Assembly: GCA_021731045.1 (NCBI GenBank)
Contig: JAKFYE010000003.1
Coordinates: 23,306-87,305 of the forward strand
DNA: 64,000 nt
Direction of reading: 5' to 3'
Source of the DNA: Bdellovibrionales bacterium
Lineage (GTDB): Bacteria > Bdellovibrionota > Bdellovibrionia > Bdellovibrionales > JAKFYE01
Shown here: positions 9,727-17,324 of the stretch, piece after piece
Position numbering within the stretch: position 1 is the first letter of the stretch
Layout of the letters: the number at the start of each line of letters is the position of its first letter
The notes under the pieces: generated by a model
Told to the model about the DNA's origin: nothing
The model's input: only the letters and a program-made list of their open reading frames with translations
The model's database searches: none
Program-made: the position numbers and the translations under genes

Positions 9727-10096
9727 GTTTGTCGTCCTTGACTTGAAAACGTTTATTTTTGGATCGGTTAAAATCCGCTTCTGTATTCAGTTTCGCATAG
9801 AAAGATTTTTAATAAATTGGTCACATTAAAAACTGGCCGTTTCTTAATTTTCCTGACAAAAAACCAACATATAACAAACAAAAACATGACCTTTATCCGG
9901 AGCCAGTTTTGTGAATAGCCAAATTCTTGTCGTTGTATTTAAAGAAAATGCCTTATGTTAAGACCTATACTCGTGAAAACGTAAATTTGTCTTAGGTACA
10001 GATGGGTTACATTTGAAAGTTTTGCTTAATAAAAATTAAGCCTACAAACCTTGTCCGGATAAACATACGTATACGGAATAATTATTGGGAGGAAAT
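9727..10096. promoter_or_regulatory. Divergent promoter region with hairpin and spaced inverted repeats
   Basis: These 370 bp lie between two divergent genes for exported proteins. Two features stand out. A 9-nt element TTTATCCGG (9892-9900) recurs in inverted orientation as CCGGATAAA (10055-10063). A perfect 7-bp hairpin, GCTTAAT/ATTAAGC with an AAAA loop, lies at 10024-10041. Either could be a regulator site, but no promoter elements can be assigned with confidence. GGGAGG at 10087-10092 is the ribosome binding site of the following gene. Confidence 0.4.
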
Positions 10097-11017
10097 ATGA
10101 ATAAATCTTTGGGTGCTATCGTCACTGCATGTTTAATTTGGTCATCATTTTCGAATGCTGACGTAAATAAGATTTGGGAAGACCGTGGTCCGGCCCAAAA
10201 TCTTGATCTTTTTTGGGGATCTTCAAGCCCTGAGCGCGCACCACAGTCACCGTATCAATTTGTAAAAGAAGACATTGAAGGCTCAAATCCTAAAATGACG
10301 GTTATCGACGCCGCTGGGGTTAAGTGGGGAGTGAAGTTCGATGAAGAAGTTAAAGGCGAAGTCGCCGCCACGCGGTTGGCTTGGGCCGTTGGCTTAGGTG
10401 TCGAAGAAACTTACTACGTTAAATCAGGTATCGTTGTTTTTCCTAATGGTCGACCTCAACTTGAGAGAATTTCAGGATTCATCGATTCGAAAGGTCAATT
10501 TAAAGAGCCTGCGCGATTTGAAAAAAAGGTTTCTACTTCTGGCGCAACTAAAGAGATTTGGAGTTTGAGTGACAATCCATTTAATGGAACACGAGAACTC
10601 GGAGTTATGATTTTAATGAACGTCGTGCTTTCAAATTGGGATACGAAAGATGAAAACCTTAAGGTTTTGACCATTGAAAATGAGAATTGGTACATTGCGG
10701 GAGATTACGGAGCTTGTTTTGGAAAATTAGGTGGTAGTCTTTCTCATAAAAAATATAACCTCGAAGCATATTCTAAAGAAAAAAGCGTGATTGAAAGCGT
10801 GACCTCAACTTCGGTTTATTTAAATTATTCGGGTAAAAATACAGAGCCACACGAAATGGTCACATTGGAGCAAGCTCGATTTTTTGCAAAGGTTGCAGGT
10901 AAATTGACAGTGCCGCAGATTCGAGAGGCTTTCCGGGCTGCAGATGAGCCACAAAGTGAAGCTTTCGCTCGAGTGGTTTATCAACGTATTCAAGAAGTAG
11001 TAAAAAAAGTTTTATAA
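10097..11017 (+). CDS. Exported protein with kinase-like fold signature
   Basis: The ATG at 10097 (GGGAGG upstream) gives a 306-residue protein with a signal peptide ending near FSNA. The body has a spaced set of residues resembling atypical kinases of the HipA/PI3K/FAM20C superfamily. K80 lies in WGVKF, E88 follows in an apparent alpha-C helix, NWDTKDEN at 180-187 could supply the catalytic Asp and metal-binding Asn, and GDYG at 202-205 resembles DFG. Proteins with this WxVKxxEE...ATRLxWAVG...NWDxKDxN layout occur as exported hypotheticals in other bacteria (my recollection, not checked). A periplasmic or secreted kinase is an inference; the protein could be an inactive relative. Its own strong terminator follows. 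Confidence 0.75.
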   Translation: MNKSLGAIVTACLIWSSFSNADVNKIWEDRGPAQNLDLFWGSSSPERAPQSPYQFVKEDIEGSNPKMTVIDAAGVKWGVKFDEEVKGEVAATRLAWAVGLGVEETYYVKSGIVVFPNGRPQLERISGFIDSKGQFKEPARFEKKVSTSGATKEIWSLSDNPFNGTRELGVMILMNVVLSNWDTKDENLKVLTIENENWYIAGDYGACFGKLGGSLSHKKYNLEAYSKEKSVIESVTSTSVYLNYSGKNTEPHEMVTLEQARFFAKVAGKLTVPQIREAFRAADEPQSEAFARVVYQRIQEVVKKVL

Positions 11018-11055
11018 GCCATTGAAGGGCTCTCGTCTTGGGCTTTCAATAACAT

Positions 11056-11093
11056 AAATAAAAAAGCCTCTTAACCAAGAGGCTTTTTTATTT
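11056..11093 (+). terminator. Strong rho-independent terminator
   Basis: A long perfect stem formed by A-rich sequence plus GCCTCTT pairs with AAGAGGC plus a T-tract around an AACC loop. The flanking A and T runs extend the pairing to about 17 bp. It ends the kinase-like gene. Confidence 0.9.
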
Positions 11094-11309
11094 AGAGTCT
11101 CATCAATAGAATTTTGATTTGCCGGACAAAGCCTAGTATCTTAAATCCCACACTGGCTTGTTTGGGGACGGACCACATTTAGAATTCACATGCTTAACGT
11201 GTCAAGTCATTGGTCGAATGTATAAGTAATATCAAATACTTACATTGATTTTTCTATTGCTAATTTTTAAGGGTTTTGATAGAATTATCTTAATTGCTTG
11301 GAGGTGGAT

Positions 11310-11534
11310 ATGAGCCGGATAAAAGGCGTCATCCATTTTCGGCGCTGCCATGTCTGTGGGGCCGTGACCGAGCATGAGGAGAAAATTGAGAGCTGTGGCG
11401 TGTGTGGAAAAGCCATAGTGCCCTTTCTCTATTATGACGATACAGTGCAAGTCGGCGTTTCGAGTGAAGGTCCTAGGCCGCGCGTCCGCGACGGGGAATG
11501 GAATCCTGTAGTAGGTTTAACCGCCTATTGGTAG
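11310..11534 (+). CDS. Small zinc-ribbon protein
   Basis: A 74-residue protein starts at ATG 11310 with GGAGG 5 nt upstream. Two CxxC knuckles (CHVCG and CGVCG, about 18 residues apart) form a classic treble-clef or zinc-ribbon metal site near the N-terminus. The C-terminal half is not recognisable. It has no signal peptide, so it is probably cytoplasmic. It could be a nucleic-acid or protein adaptor; no specific function can be assigned. It stands alone between a terminator and the threonine dehydratase gene. Confidence 0.75.
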   Translation: MSRIKGVIHFRRCHVCGAVTEHEEKIESCGVCGKAIVPFLYYDDTVQVGVSSEGPRPRVRDGEWNPVVGLTAYW

Positions 11535-11619
11535 TGAGCACTTTGAAGAATCGAAAAGATGATAACGGTCCTAAATTAAATTATGGACACTCTATAAATA
11601 AACAATAGACTCGAAGCTG

Positions 11620-12825
11620 ATGGTTATCAGCTTCGAGGATATAAAAAAAGCACAAAAACGTATTGAGAGTGTCGTCTATAAGACCTCGACGCACCAGTCT
11701 CGTAGTTGCTCCGATCTCGTCGGACGCAATGTATTTCTTAAGCTTGAAAATCAACAACTGACGGGCAGCTTTAAGATACGCGGTGCCCTTAACAAAATAT
11801 CAAATTTAACCGGCGAAGAAAAAAAGCAGGGCATCATTGCAAGTTCCGCTGGAAACCATGCTCAAGGGGTTGCTTTGGCCGCAACTCAATTAGGTGTTAA
11901 GTCGACGATTGTGATGCCACGTTCGGCGCCTATCGTAAAAATCGAGGCTACTAAAAGCTACGGCGCTGAGGTGATTCTTCATGGAGATTTTTACGATGAA
12001 GCCTTTGAGCATGCGCTCCAGCTCCAGAAACAGCATAACTATACATTTGTACATCCGTTTAATGATCCCTATGTCATTGCAGGTCAAGGCACCATTGGCC
12101 TCGAGTTATTAGAATCAAATCCTGAAATTGACACGGTGATTGTACCTGTGGGCGGAGGTGGATTGATCTCGGGAATCGCCACTGCAGTGAAGGCGATAAA
12201 TCCTAAAATCAAAGTTTTTGGAGTTCAGGTGCAAGCTGCAAATTCGATGATGCAGTCTTTTAAGAAAAAACAAATTGTTCAACAAGAAAGTCGGGTGGTC
12301 ACTATTGCAGATGGTGTGGCCGTAAAAAAAGCGAGTCCCGAAATGTTGAACAACTATTTGCTAAAATTAGTCGATGATATCGTCGATGTGACCGAAGACG
12401 AAATTGCCGAAAGCATTGTCTTCTTAATGGAGAGAGCAAAAACTGTCGTCGAAGGATCCGGCGCTTTGAGCTTAGCGGCTTTACGAGAACTCGAGCCCTA
12501 TTTAGGAAAAAACGTCGCACTTATTTTATCAGGTGGAAATATCGATCTTAATATTGTTGAAAAGGTTCTTCATCGGGGATTGATTAAATCGGGACGCTTG
12601 ATTGAACTCCACATTGCGGTTGAAGATCGTCCAGGAGTTATGAAGGAACTCTCAACAATTTTTGCTAGCCACAATTGTAATATCCTTGATGTGCAACATG
12701 ATCGTAATCAAGTGGGCATCGAATTTGGAGCGGCATCGATTGATTTTACGATTGAAACTAGCGGTAAAGAGGCTTCTGAGTCCGTTCGACAAACCTTGCT
12801 AGACAAAGGTTATCGTCTTGTTTAG
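11620..12825 (+). CDS. ilvA: Threonine ammonia-lyase (dehydratase) with ACT domain
   Basis: The enzyme deaminates threonine to 2-oxobutanoate, the first step to isoleucine. The PLP lysine is K52 in TGSFKIRGALN, and the glycine-rich phosphate-binding loop VGGGGLISG lies near residue 180. A single ACT domain covers roughly residues 325-401 (ELHIAVEDRPGVMKELS). The total of 401 residues matches the shorter class with one ACT domain rather than the 510-residue E. coli IlvA with two ACT-like domains. It could also be a catabolic TdcB-type enzyme, since both share this form. No other isoleucine gene is adjacent. Confidence 0.92.
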   Translation: MVISFEDIKKAQKRIESVVYKTSTHQSRSCSDLVGRNVFLKLENQQLTGSFKIRGALNKISNLTGEEKKQGIIASSAGNHAQGVALAATQLGVKSTIVMPRSAPIVKIEATKSYGAEVILHGDFYDEAFEHALQLQKQHNYTFVHPFNDPYVIAGQGTIGLELLESNPEIDTVIVPVGGGGLISGIATAVKAINPKIKVFGVQVQAANSMMQSFKKKQIVQQESRVVTIADGVAVKKASPEMLNNYLLKLVDDIVDVTEDEIAESIVFLMERAKTVVEGSGALSLAALRELEPYLGKNVALILSGGNIDLNIVEKVLHRGLIKSGRLIELHIAVEDRPGVMKELSTIFASHNCNILDVQHDRNQVGIEFGAASIDFTIETSGKEASESVRQTLLDKGYRLV

Positions 12826-12992
12826 GTCGCGACGTTACGCAGAATGAACTAAACAGTTAAGGACGAGTTAAAAAAACTCTTCGAATAGGAACAATCACTA
12901 TCATTGTCTGGCTAACTCTTAAAAAACGCTACCAAAGGGAAACGGTTGACTATATTTATAAAGTCTAACTTCATTCATTGGAATAGAAGAAT

Positions 12993-13652
12993 ATGAACAT
13001 TCTCGTCATAGAAGATAATCTTGAAGTGGCAGAGTTTATTAAAGATATTCTTGAGGAAGAGTCTGGCTTTAAGGTTAAGATTCAAGCGGATCACAAGGCC
13101 GCGATCAGTCTCGAACACATCGATCTTATTTTACTTGATGAAAACTTAAACGGCCGTTCGGGGCTAGAATATCTTGAAAGTCTTCGTTCAAAACAACGCA
13201 ACTGGAATGGTCCTGTCATTATGGTAACAGGCAACGATCAGGATGGTATGATCCGTAAAGCGTTCGATTCCGGAGTCGATGATTACATTGTGAAGCCCTT
13301 TAAGCCTCTTGTCTTAGTAGGAAAGATTCGTGCGCTGTCCACGCGATGCGGACTTCTCAAGAAGAAAACGTTTTGTGTGGGTTCTATAGAAATTGAGCCG
13401 GCTGAACATAAAGCACGCGTGAATGGAGAAGAAATTCTTTTAACTCTGACGGAGTACAAAATTTTATACGAACTTGCAGAAAACGCAGGAAAGCTCGTGA
13501 CGCGTGATACACTGAAGACAAAAGTCTACGGTGATCTTTTTGTTACGAATCGTACAATTGACGTACACATTTGCTCACTCAGAAAAAAACTTAAATCAAG
13601 CCACAACTGTTTAAAAACGGTTCGCGGTATTGGATACCGCCTTCTCGAGTAA
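12993..13652 (+). CDS. OmpR/PhoB-family response regulator (orphan)
   Basis: The receiver domain (residues 1-115) has the acidic pair E7/D8, phosphoacceptor D49 in ILLDEN, T79 in VTG and K101 in VKPF. A C-terminal winged-helix DNA-binding domain follows (about 125-219, with LTEYKILYELAENAGKLVTR and RTIDVHICSLRKKL). All residues needed for phosphorylation are present. No histidine kinase gene is adjacent, so the partner must lie elsewhere. The stop is only 19 bp from the end of the convergent hyuB-like gene, with no hairpin between. Confidence 0.93.
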   Translation: MNILVIEDNLEVAEFIKDILEEESGFKVKIQADHKAAISLEHIDLILLDENLNGRSGLEYLESLRSKQRNWNGPVIMVTGNDQDGMIRKAFDSGVDDYIVKPFKPLVLVGKIRALSTRCGLLKKKTFCVGSIEIEPAEHKARVNGEEILLTLTEYKILYELAENAGKLVTRDTLKTKVYGDLFVTNRTIDVHICSLRKKLKSSHNCLKTVRGIGYRLLE

Positions 13653-13671
13653 TCGAGTAACTAATGCTTGT

Positions 13672-15123
13672 TTAGGTTTCTTGGCGGCCGTATCCGCCCC
13701 CACCCGCAGACAAAACGGTTACAGTATCGCCCGCCTTAAGTTCTAATTCGCCCCGATTTTTAAGTTCGACGGGATCGGCCCCGGCGTGGCTATACAGAAT
13801 TTGTGTGGAGTCCCCAGCGCTTCCACCCATAAACCCAATTGGTTTACTGAGATCAGAAATCCAACGCAGTTTACAATCCTCACAAACATAATAACTACGG
13901 CGAAGACCACGTCCACCTGTCTTAAGACCACGACCTCCGGAGCCCTCGCGTAGTTCTTGTCGAATTATGCGAATAGGAAATCTCCTCTCAATTTCTTCAA
14001 ATGAAGGTTTTAGATTTTGTCTTCCCCAAATTTCCCATCCATCTTCTCCACTCCGGACTGACGTCGCGCCCAAGCCTCCGGCAATTCTTTCAAAAAAACG
14101 AGAGTCTTTAAATTGCATTTCGATAAACGCGGTATTGGCGTGCCCAGCGACGCTTTGTTTAGGAACTAACTTGCTTAGCACGGCTAAAATTAAATTAGAC
14201 ATTTGAGGTGCGGCCATCAGATGCCCTAAGTGGGTGGACTGGGGAAAGTTAGAGTTCAATCGCGATTGCGAAGGCGTATTGACAATAATATTTTTAAATT
14301 GCCCATGATTAACACTCAAAGGAACATCTAGAAATCCATTCAACGTACCTAGACAAATTCCTAATACAGATGGATTTGTCAGCCCGTAGAGGGGACCCAA
14401 TTGAGTTCCGGCAAAATCAAAATGGACTCCCTGCTGAGTGTTCTGAATAGAAAGTGAAAACTGGCTTCCGTCGTCTAAGGTCAGTTGGTTTTGGGCGCGA
14501 TCGTACGGAAGCACATCTAAAAAAGTGTGATGACTCTTTTGTGTAAAACTAAAAAAACTTTCGAGAGCTATTTTTTTTAACGGACCATCAAATAAAGATA
14601 AAAATAGCTCTCGGATAAGAACGGACAACCGTTCCATTTTTTGCAATTCAGCTTCAACAGCTTGCTTAAAACCTGCCGGCGCTTGTGGCGCGGACGCGAT
14701 TGAGTCAATCACGTCTTTTTTAGCAAAACCGGCAAGACTATCTAACGGTGTAGGAGGAATACGAAAAGAATTTTTCTCGAGGGTTTCGCTAAAGTTGAGC
14801 TCTGGTCGAAGGGCAATTCGACTCACAAAGAGTACATCTGCCGTTTGAGATTTAGAAAGAGAAACTCCCATCACCAATGTGATATCAGATAAAATAGTTC
14901 CACCGCTAAAAGGATCATTGAGAATGACGGATTGTTTATCTTGAAGTGAAAAATACTTTTGAGCCGTATATCCCGCATAAGGTAAAGATCCTAGATCCGC
15001 AAACGTTGAACCTTTAACGTAAAGGCTTTCGCCCGTGACGCTGGTAATAGCACACGACGAGACGTTATGCAGAATCACGTCGAGACCAGAAAGCATTCTA
15101 GAGAAACCCGAATTATCAATCAT
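13672..15123 (-). CDS. HyuB/5-oxoprolinase B-like protein, divergent
   Basis: The 483-residue product has the HyuB layout: an NDPFSGGT motif in the N-terminal third (NDPYxGGTH in typical members) and a C-terminal GGRGLKTGGRG plus glycine-rich AGGGGYGRQ tail. HyuB subunits act with HyuA to hydrolyse cyclic amides such as hydantoins or 5-oxoproline. Here the conserved His after GGT is replaced (GGTILSD), and the HADIGG segment cannot be found. It overlaps the upstream hyuA-like gene by 8 nt, so the two are co-translated. Function is likely altered or lost relative to classical enzymes. Confidence 0.8.
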   Translation of the reverse strand: MIDNSGFSRMLSGLDVILHNVSSCAITSVTGESLYVKGSTFADLGSLPYAGYTAQKYFSLQDKQSVILNDPFSGGTILSDITLVMGVSLSKSQTADVLFVSRIALRPELNFSETLEKNSFRIPPTPLDSLAGFAKKDVIDSIASAPQAPAGFKQAVEAELQKMERLSVLIRELFLSLFDGPLKKIALESFFSFTQKSHHTFLDVLPYDRAQNQLTLDDGSQFSLSIQNTQQGVHFDFAGTQLGPLYGLTNPSVLGICLGTLNGFLDVPLSVNHGQFKNIIVNTPSQSRLNSNFPQSTHLGHLMAAPQMSNLILAVLSKLVPKQSVAGHANTAFIEMQFKDSRFFERIAGGLGATSVRSGEDGWEIWGRQNLKPSFEEIERRFPIRIIRQELREGSGGRGLKTGGRGLRRSYYVCEDCKLRWISDLSKPIGFMGGSAGDSTQILYSHAGADPVELKNRGELELKAGDTVTVLSAGGGGYGRQET

Positions 15124-16432
15124 GAATCACCAATTTTAAAGGCACGTGCGCTTTGGACAGTATAGAAACAAAACTTTTAGCAAGTGGCCCCGCGACTTTT
15201 AACTCTTTCTTTGGATATGCGGCTCGGATCGCGAACACCGTTCGTTCCACAAAAATATCGAGTAAATGTTTTTCGGCTTCATGTTGACTCATTTTTGAGG
15301 AACGGGCGAGGAGCGAAATTGCATTTTTTATTTTGCCGAAAGATTCCTTATTAAGTCCTTCGAAAGTTGGAAAATTTGGGCTCTCCATTTGTGTAACGGC
15401 CAGAAGGTCTAAGAGTGTGGGACGCAAGGTGCGACTAAATATCATGGGCCCAGGGTCCAATCCTAATTTGTTAGGAGAAAAATCTAAAACACCATAATGG
15501 TTGGTCGTGATTTCCTGAGTTGGTTGCAACGGTAATTCGATAATATCAGGAGCATTCACAAGAACCGGTCCCCACGAACTTTCGATAATAGTCGACATGG
15601 AGTTTTTTATTAACAGATTGAAACTATGCAATCCAAGATATAAAATATCGTCTTTAGCGTCGTTGCAAATGAGATGTTCCAAGGCATAGAGTGAATCGGT
15701 GAGTTGACCAGAGTTTTCACCCGCAGAACCAAATTGAATTTTAATTCCGTGTTCTGTTGTGAAATCCATCAATGGTTTCAAAAACTCGCTCATCGGCGCT
15801 TTAAGGTATGCGTTGATAAACGTTCTCCACCAACGTGCGACTTCATTATAGTGAGACTTTTCATCTCCAGGAATGCTGTAAGAATAACTCGTAGAAACTT
15901 CAAAACCATTTTCTCGCAAAATTCTAGCTAATGTTTCTTCGTTTTTAGGATTTACGCCGGAATGTAAAAAGCCAATGGCCACATGTTTGACGTCTACAAA
16001 TTTAAGTTTTGAAATTAAAAAATCAATCTCCTCCATCCCAATTTCTTTTTCGAGAGTTCCATCGGCTAATGTTCTTTCTGAAAGTCCAAAAACAAAATCA
16101 GGAGACAAAAGAGAATTTGCGCGTCGAGGTTTCGCCGAAGCATGGCGGCCATACGTGGGTTGCCGAATAAATGGCCACGATTCAAAACCTGAGGTTACAA
16201 GTAGGGCCGGACTTTCTCCTGCATATTTATCCAGCACATGTTGTCCATAACTCGTTGTGACTAAAAGAGTGTCGTTTTTAAATTCAGTATATTCATTAAA
16301 AAATTGCGTCAGACCATCTTTAAGACTGAGCTTTGGTAAATACCATTTTTTTGAGACCGTTTGTGAGGACGAAGTATTTCCTGAGATTTCTGCTAAAGTC
16401 GCGTCAATATGCAATCTCAGTTTAGAGGACAT
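15116..16432 (-). CDS. HyuA/hydantoinase A-like protein, shortened and degenerate
   Basis: At 438 residues this is far shorter than typical HyuA (about 650-700). It keeps recognisable segments such as HVAIGFLHSGVNPKNEETLARILRENG (quoted here in part: FLHSGVNPKNEE) and GPVLVNAPD. The two ATPase glycine motifs of the family, DxGGTFTD at the N-terminus and DMGGTSTD in the middle, are replaced (LHIDATLAEISGN and LYLGLHSFNLL). ATP-dependent catalysis therefore looks impossible by the usual mechanism. It precedes and overlaps the hyuB-like gene. The pair may be a scaffold, an enzyme with a new activity, or a decaying operon, although both frames are fully open. Confidence 0.72.
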   Translation of the reverse strand: MSSKLRLHIDATLAEISGNTSSSQTVSKKWYLPKLSLKDGLTQFFNEYTEFKNDTLLVTTSYGQHVLDKYAGESPALLVTSGFESWPFIRQPTYGRHASAKPRRANSLLSPDFVFGLSERTLADGTLEKEIGMEEIDFLISKLKFVDVKHVAIGFLHSGVNPKNEETLARILRENGFEVSTSYSYSIPGDEKSHYNEVARWWRTFINAYLKAPMSEFLKPLMDFTTEHGIKIQFGSAGENSGQLTDSLYALEHLICNDAKDDILYLGLHSFNLLIKNSMSTIIESSWGPVLVNAPDIIELPLQPTQEITTNHYGVLDFSPNKLGLDPGPMIFSRTLRPTLLDLLAVTQMESPNFPTFEGLNKESFGKIKNAISLLARSSKMSQHEAEKHLLDIFVERTVFAIRAAYPKKELKVAGPLAKSFVSILSKAHVPLKLVIHD

Positions 16433-16464
16433 CTTGCTTCTTTAACTACTTCTTGTTACCGCTA

Positions 16465-17136
16465 ATGTCTATGTCGAAGGTTGGAAAAGTCATTACGGTA
16501 GATGGGCCTGCCGCTTCCGGAAAAACATCTGTAAGTCGTGAACTCGCTCATCGTTTAGGTTGGAAGTGGGTTTCGACCGGGGCTTTTTATCGAGGCCTAG
16601 CCTTTGCTGCTCAAGAGTTAGGCATCTCGACAAACGACAAAGACGCTCTAGTTAAGCTTTCGCTTTCGAATCAGTGGAAAGTTCAATTGGATGAAGATCG
16701 TACGCGAGTTCTATTTGGACCACGTGATGTGACAAAAGAAATTGCTGCCGAAAAAGTGGGTGAGCTTGCCAGCCAAGTCAGTCAAATTCCTGAAATTCGC
16801 AGAGAATTATTAGAAGCGCAAAGAGCCTGTGCGCAAGATGTTGTGGGTTTAGTCGCCGAAGGGCGAGATTGCGGAACGGTTGTGTTTCCCGGAGCTCATT
16901 TTAAAGTGTATTTAACCGCCAATAGCGATGCCCGCGCTCAAAGACGAGCTGAGGAGCATGGTCAATCGGCAGAGACGATTAAAGCGAGCCAATCTCAAAG
17001 AGATCATCTTGATAGCACCCGCAAAGTGGCACCTCTGCAAGCCTCTGCAGATGCGTTTATTGTTGATACAAGCAACCTTAGCCTGCCTGAGGTTGTGGAC
17101 AAAATCATACAAAAATTTAGAGATTCTGGATTCTAA
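16465..17136 (+). CDS. cmk: Cytidylate kinase
   Basis: Cmk phosphorylates CMP and dCMP. The P-loop VDGPAASGKTSVSREL is followed by the CMP-binding STGAFYRGLAF and later by AEGRDCGTVVFP. Three in-frame starts are possible (TTG 16453, ATG 16465, ATG 16471) and none has a good Shine-Dalgarno sequence; 16465 or 16471 fits the family N-terminus. The gene diverges from the hyuA-like gene with only about 32 bp between starts, so their promoters must overlap. It lies upstream of rpsA, a conserved cmk-rpsA arrangement. Confidence 0.93.
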   Translation: MSMSKVGKVITVDGPAASGKTSVSRELAHRLGWKWVSTGAFYRGLAFAAQELGISTNDKDALVKLSLSNQWKVQLDEDRTRVLFGPRDVTKEIAAEKVGELASQVSQIPEIRRELLEAQRACAQDVVGLVAEGRDCGTVVFPGAHFKVYLTANSDARAQRRAEEHGQSAETIKASQSQRDHLDSTRKVAPLQASADAFIVDTSNLSLPEVVDKIIQKFRDSGF

Positions 17137-17324
17137 CTTGGTCTTTATTAATATGCTTTGAGCGTCGAAGTAGTGGCCTATCATGTGCCTAAAAAGCTTT
17201 TGACTTTAAGTACTTAACCTCACATAACAGTCATTCCATCTCGACTGGGGACCACTCCGCGAGAGGAATCGAAGGCAGGCACAAGCGAAGAAATTCCAGA
17301 TGCCCGTCTTCACGTAGGAGGATT
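17137..17324 (+). promoter_or_regulatory. Leader region of rpsA
   Basis: The 188 nt between cmk and rpsA could hold a promoter and a 5' leader. Short complementary segments are visible (GGAAT with ATTCC, GGCA with TGCC near 17265-17310) just upstream of AGGAGG. Translational autoregulation of S1 through its leader is known in E. coli; that it occurs here is only a possibility. Confidence 0.3.

Noticed and set aside
12855..12885. GAGTT/AACTC hairpin after ilvA
   Set aside because: Five pairs without a T-tract; too weak to call a terminator.
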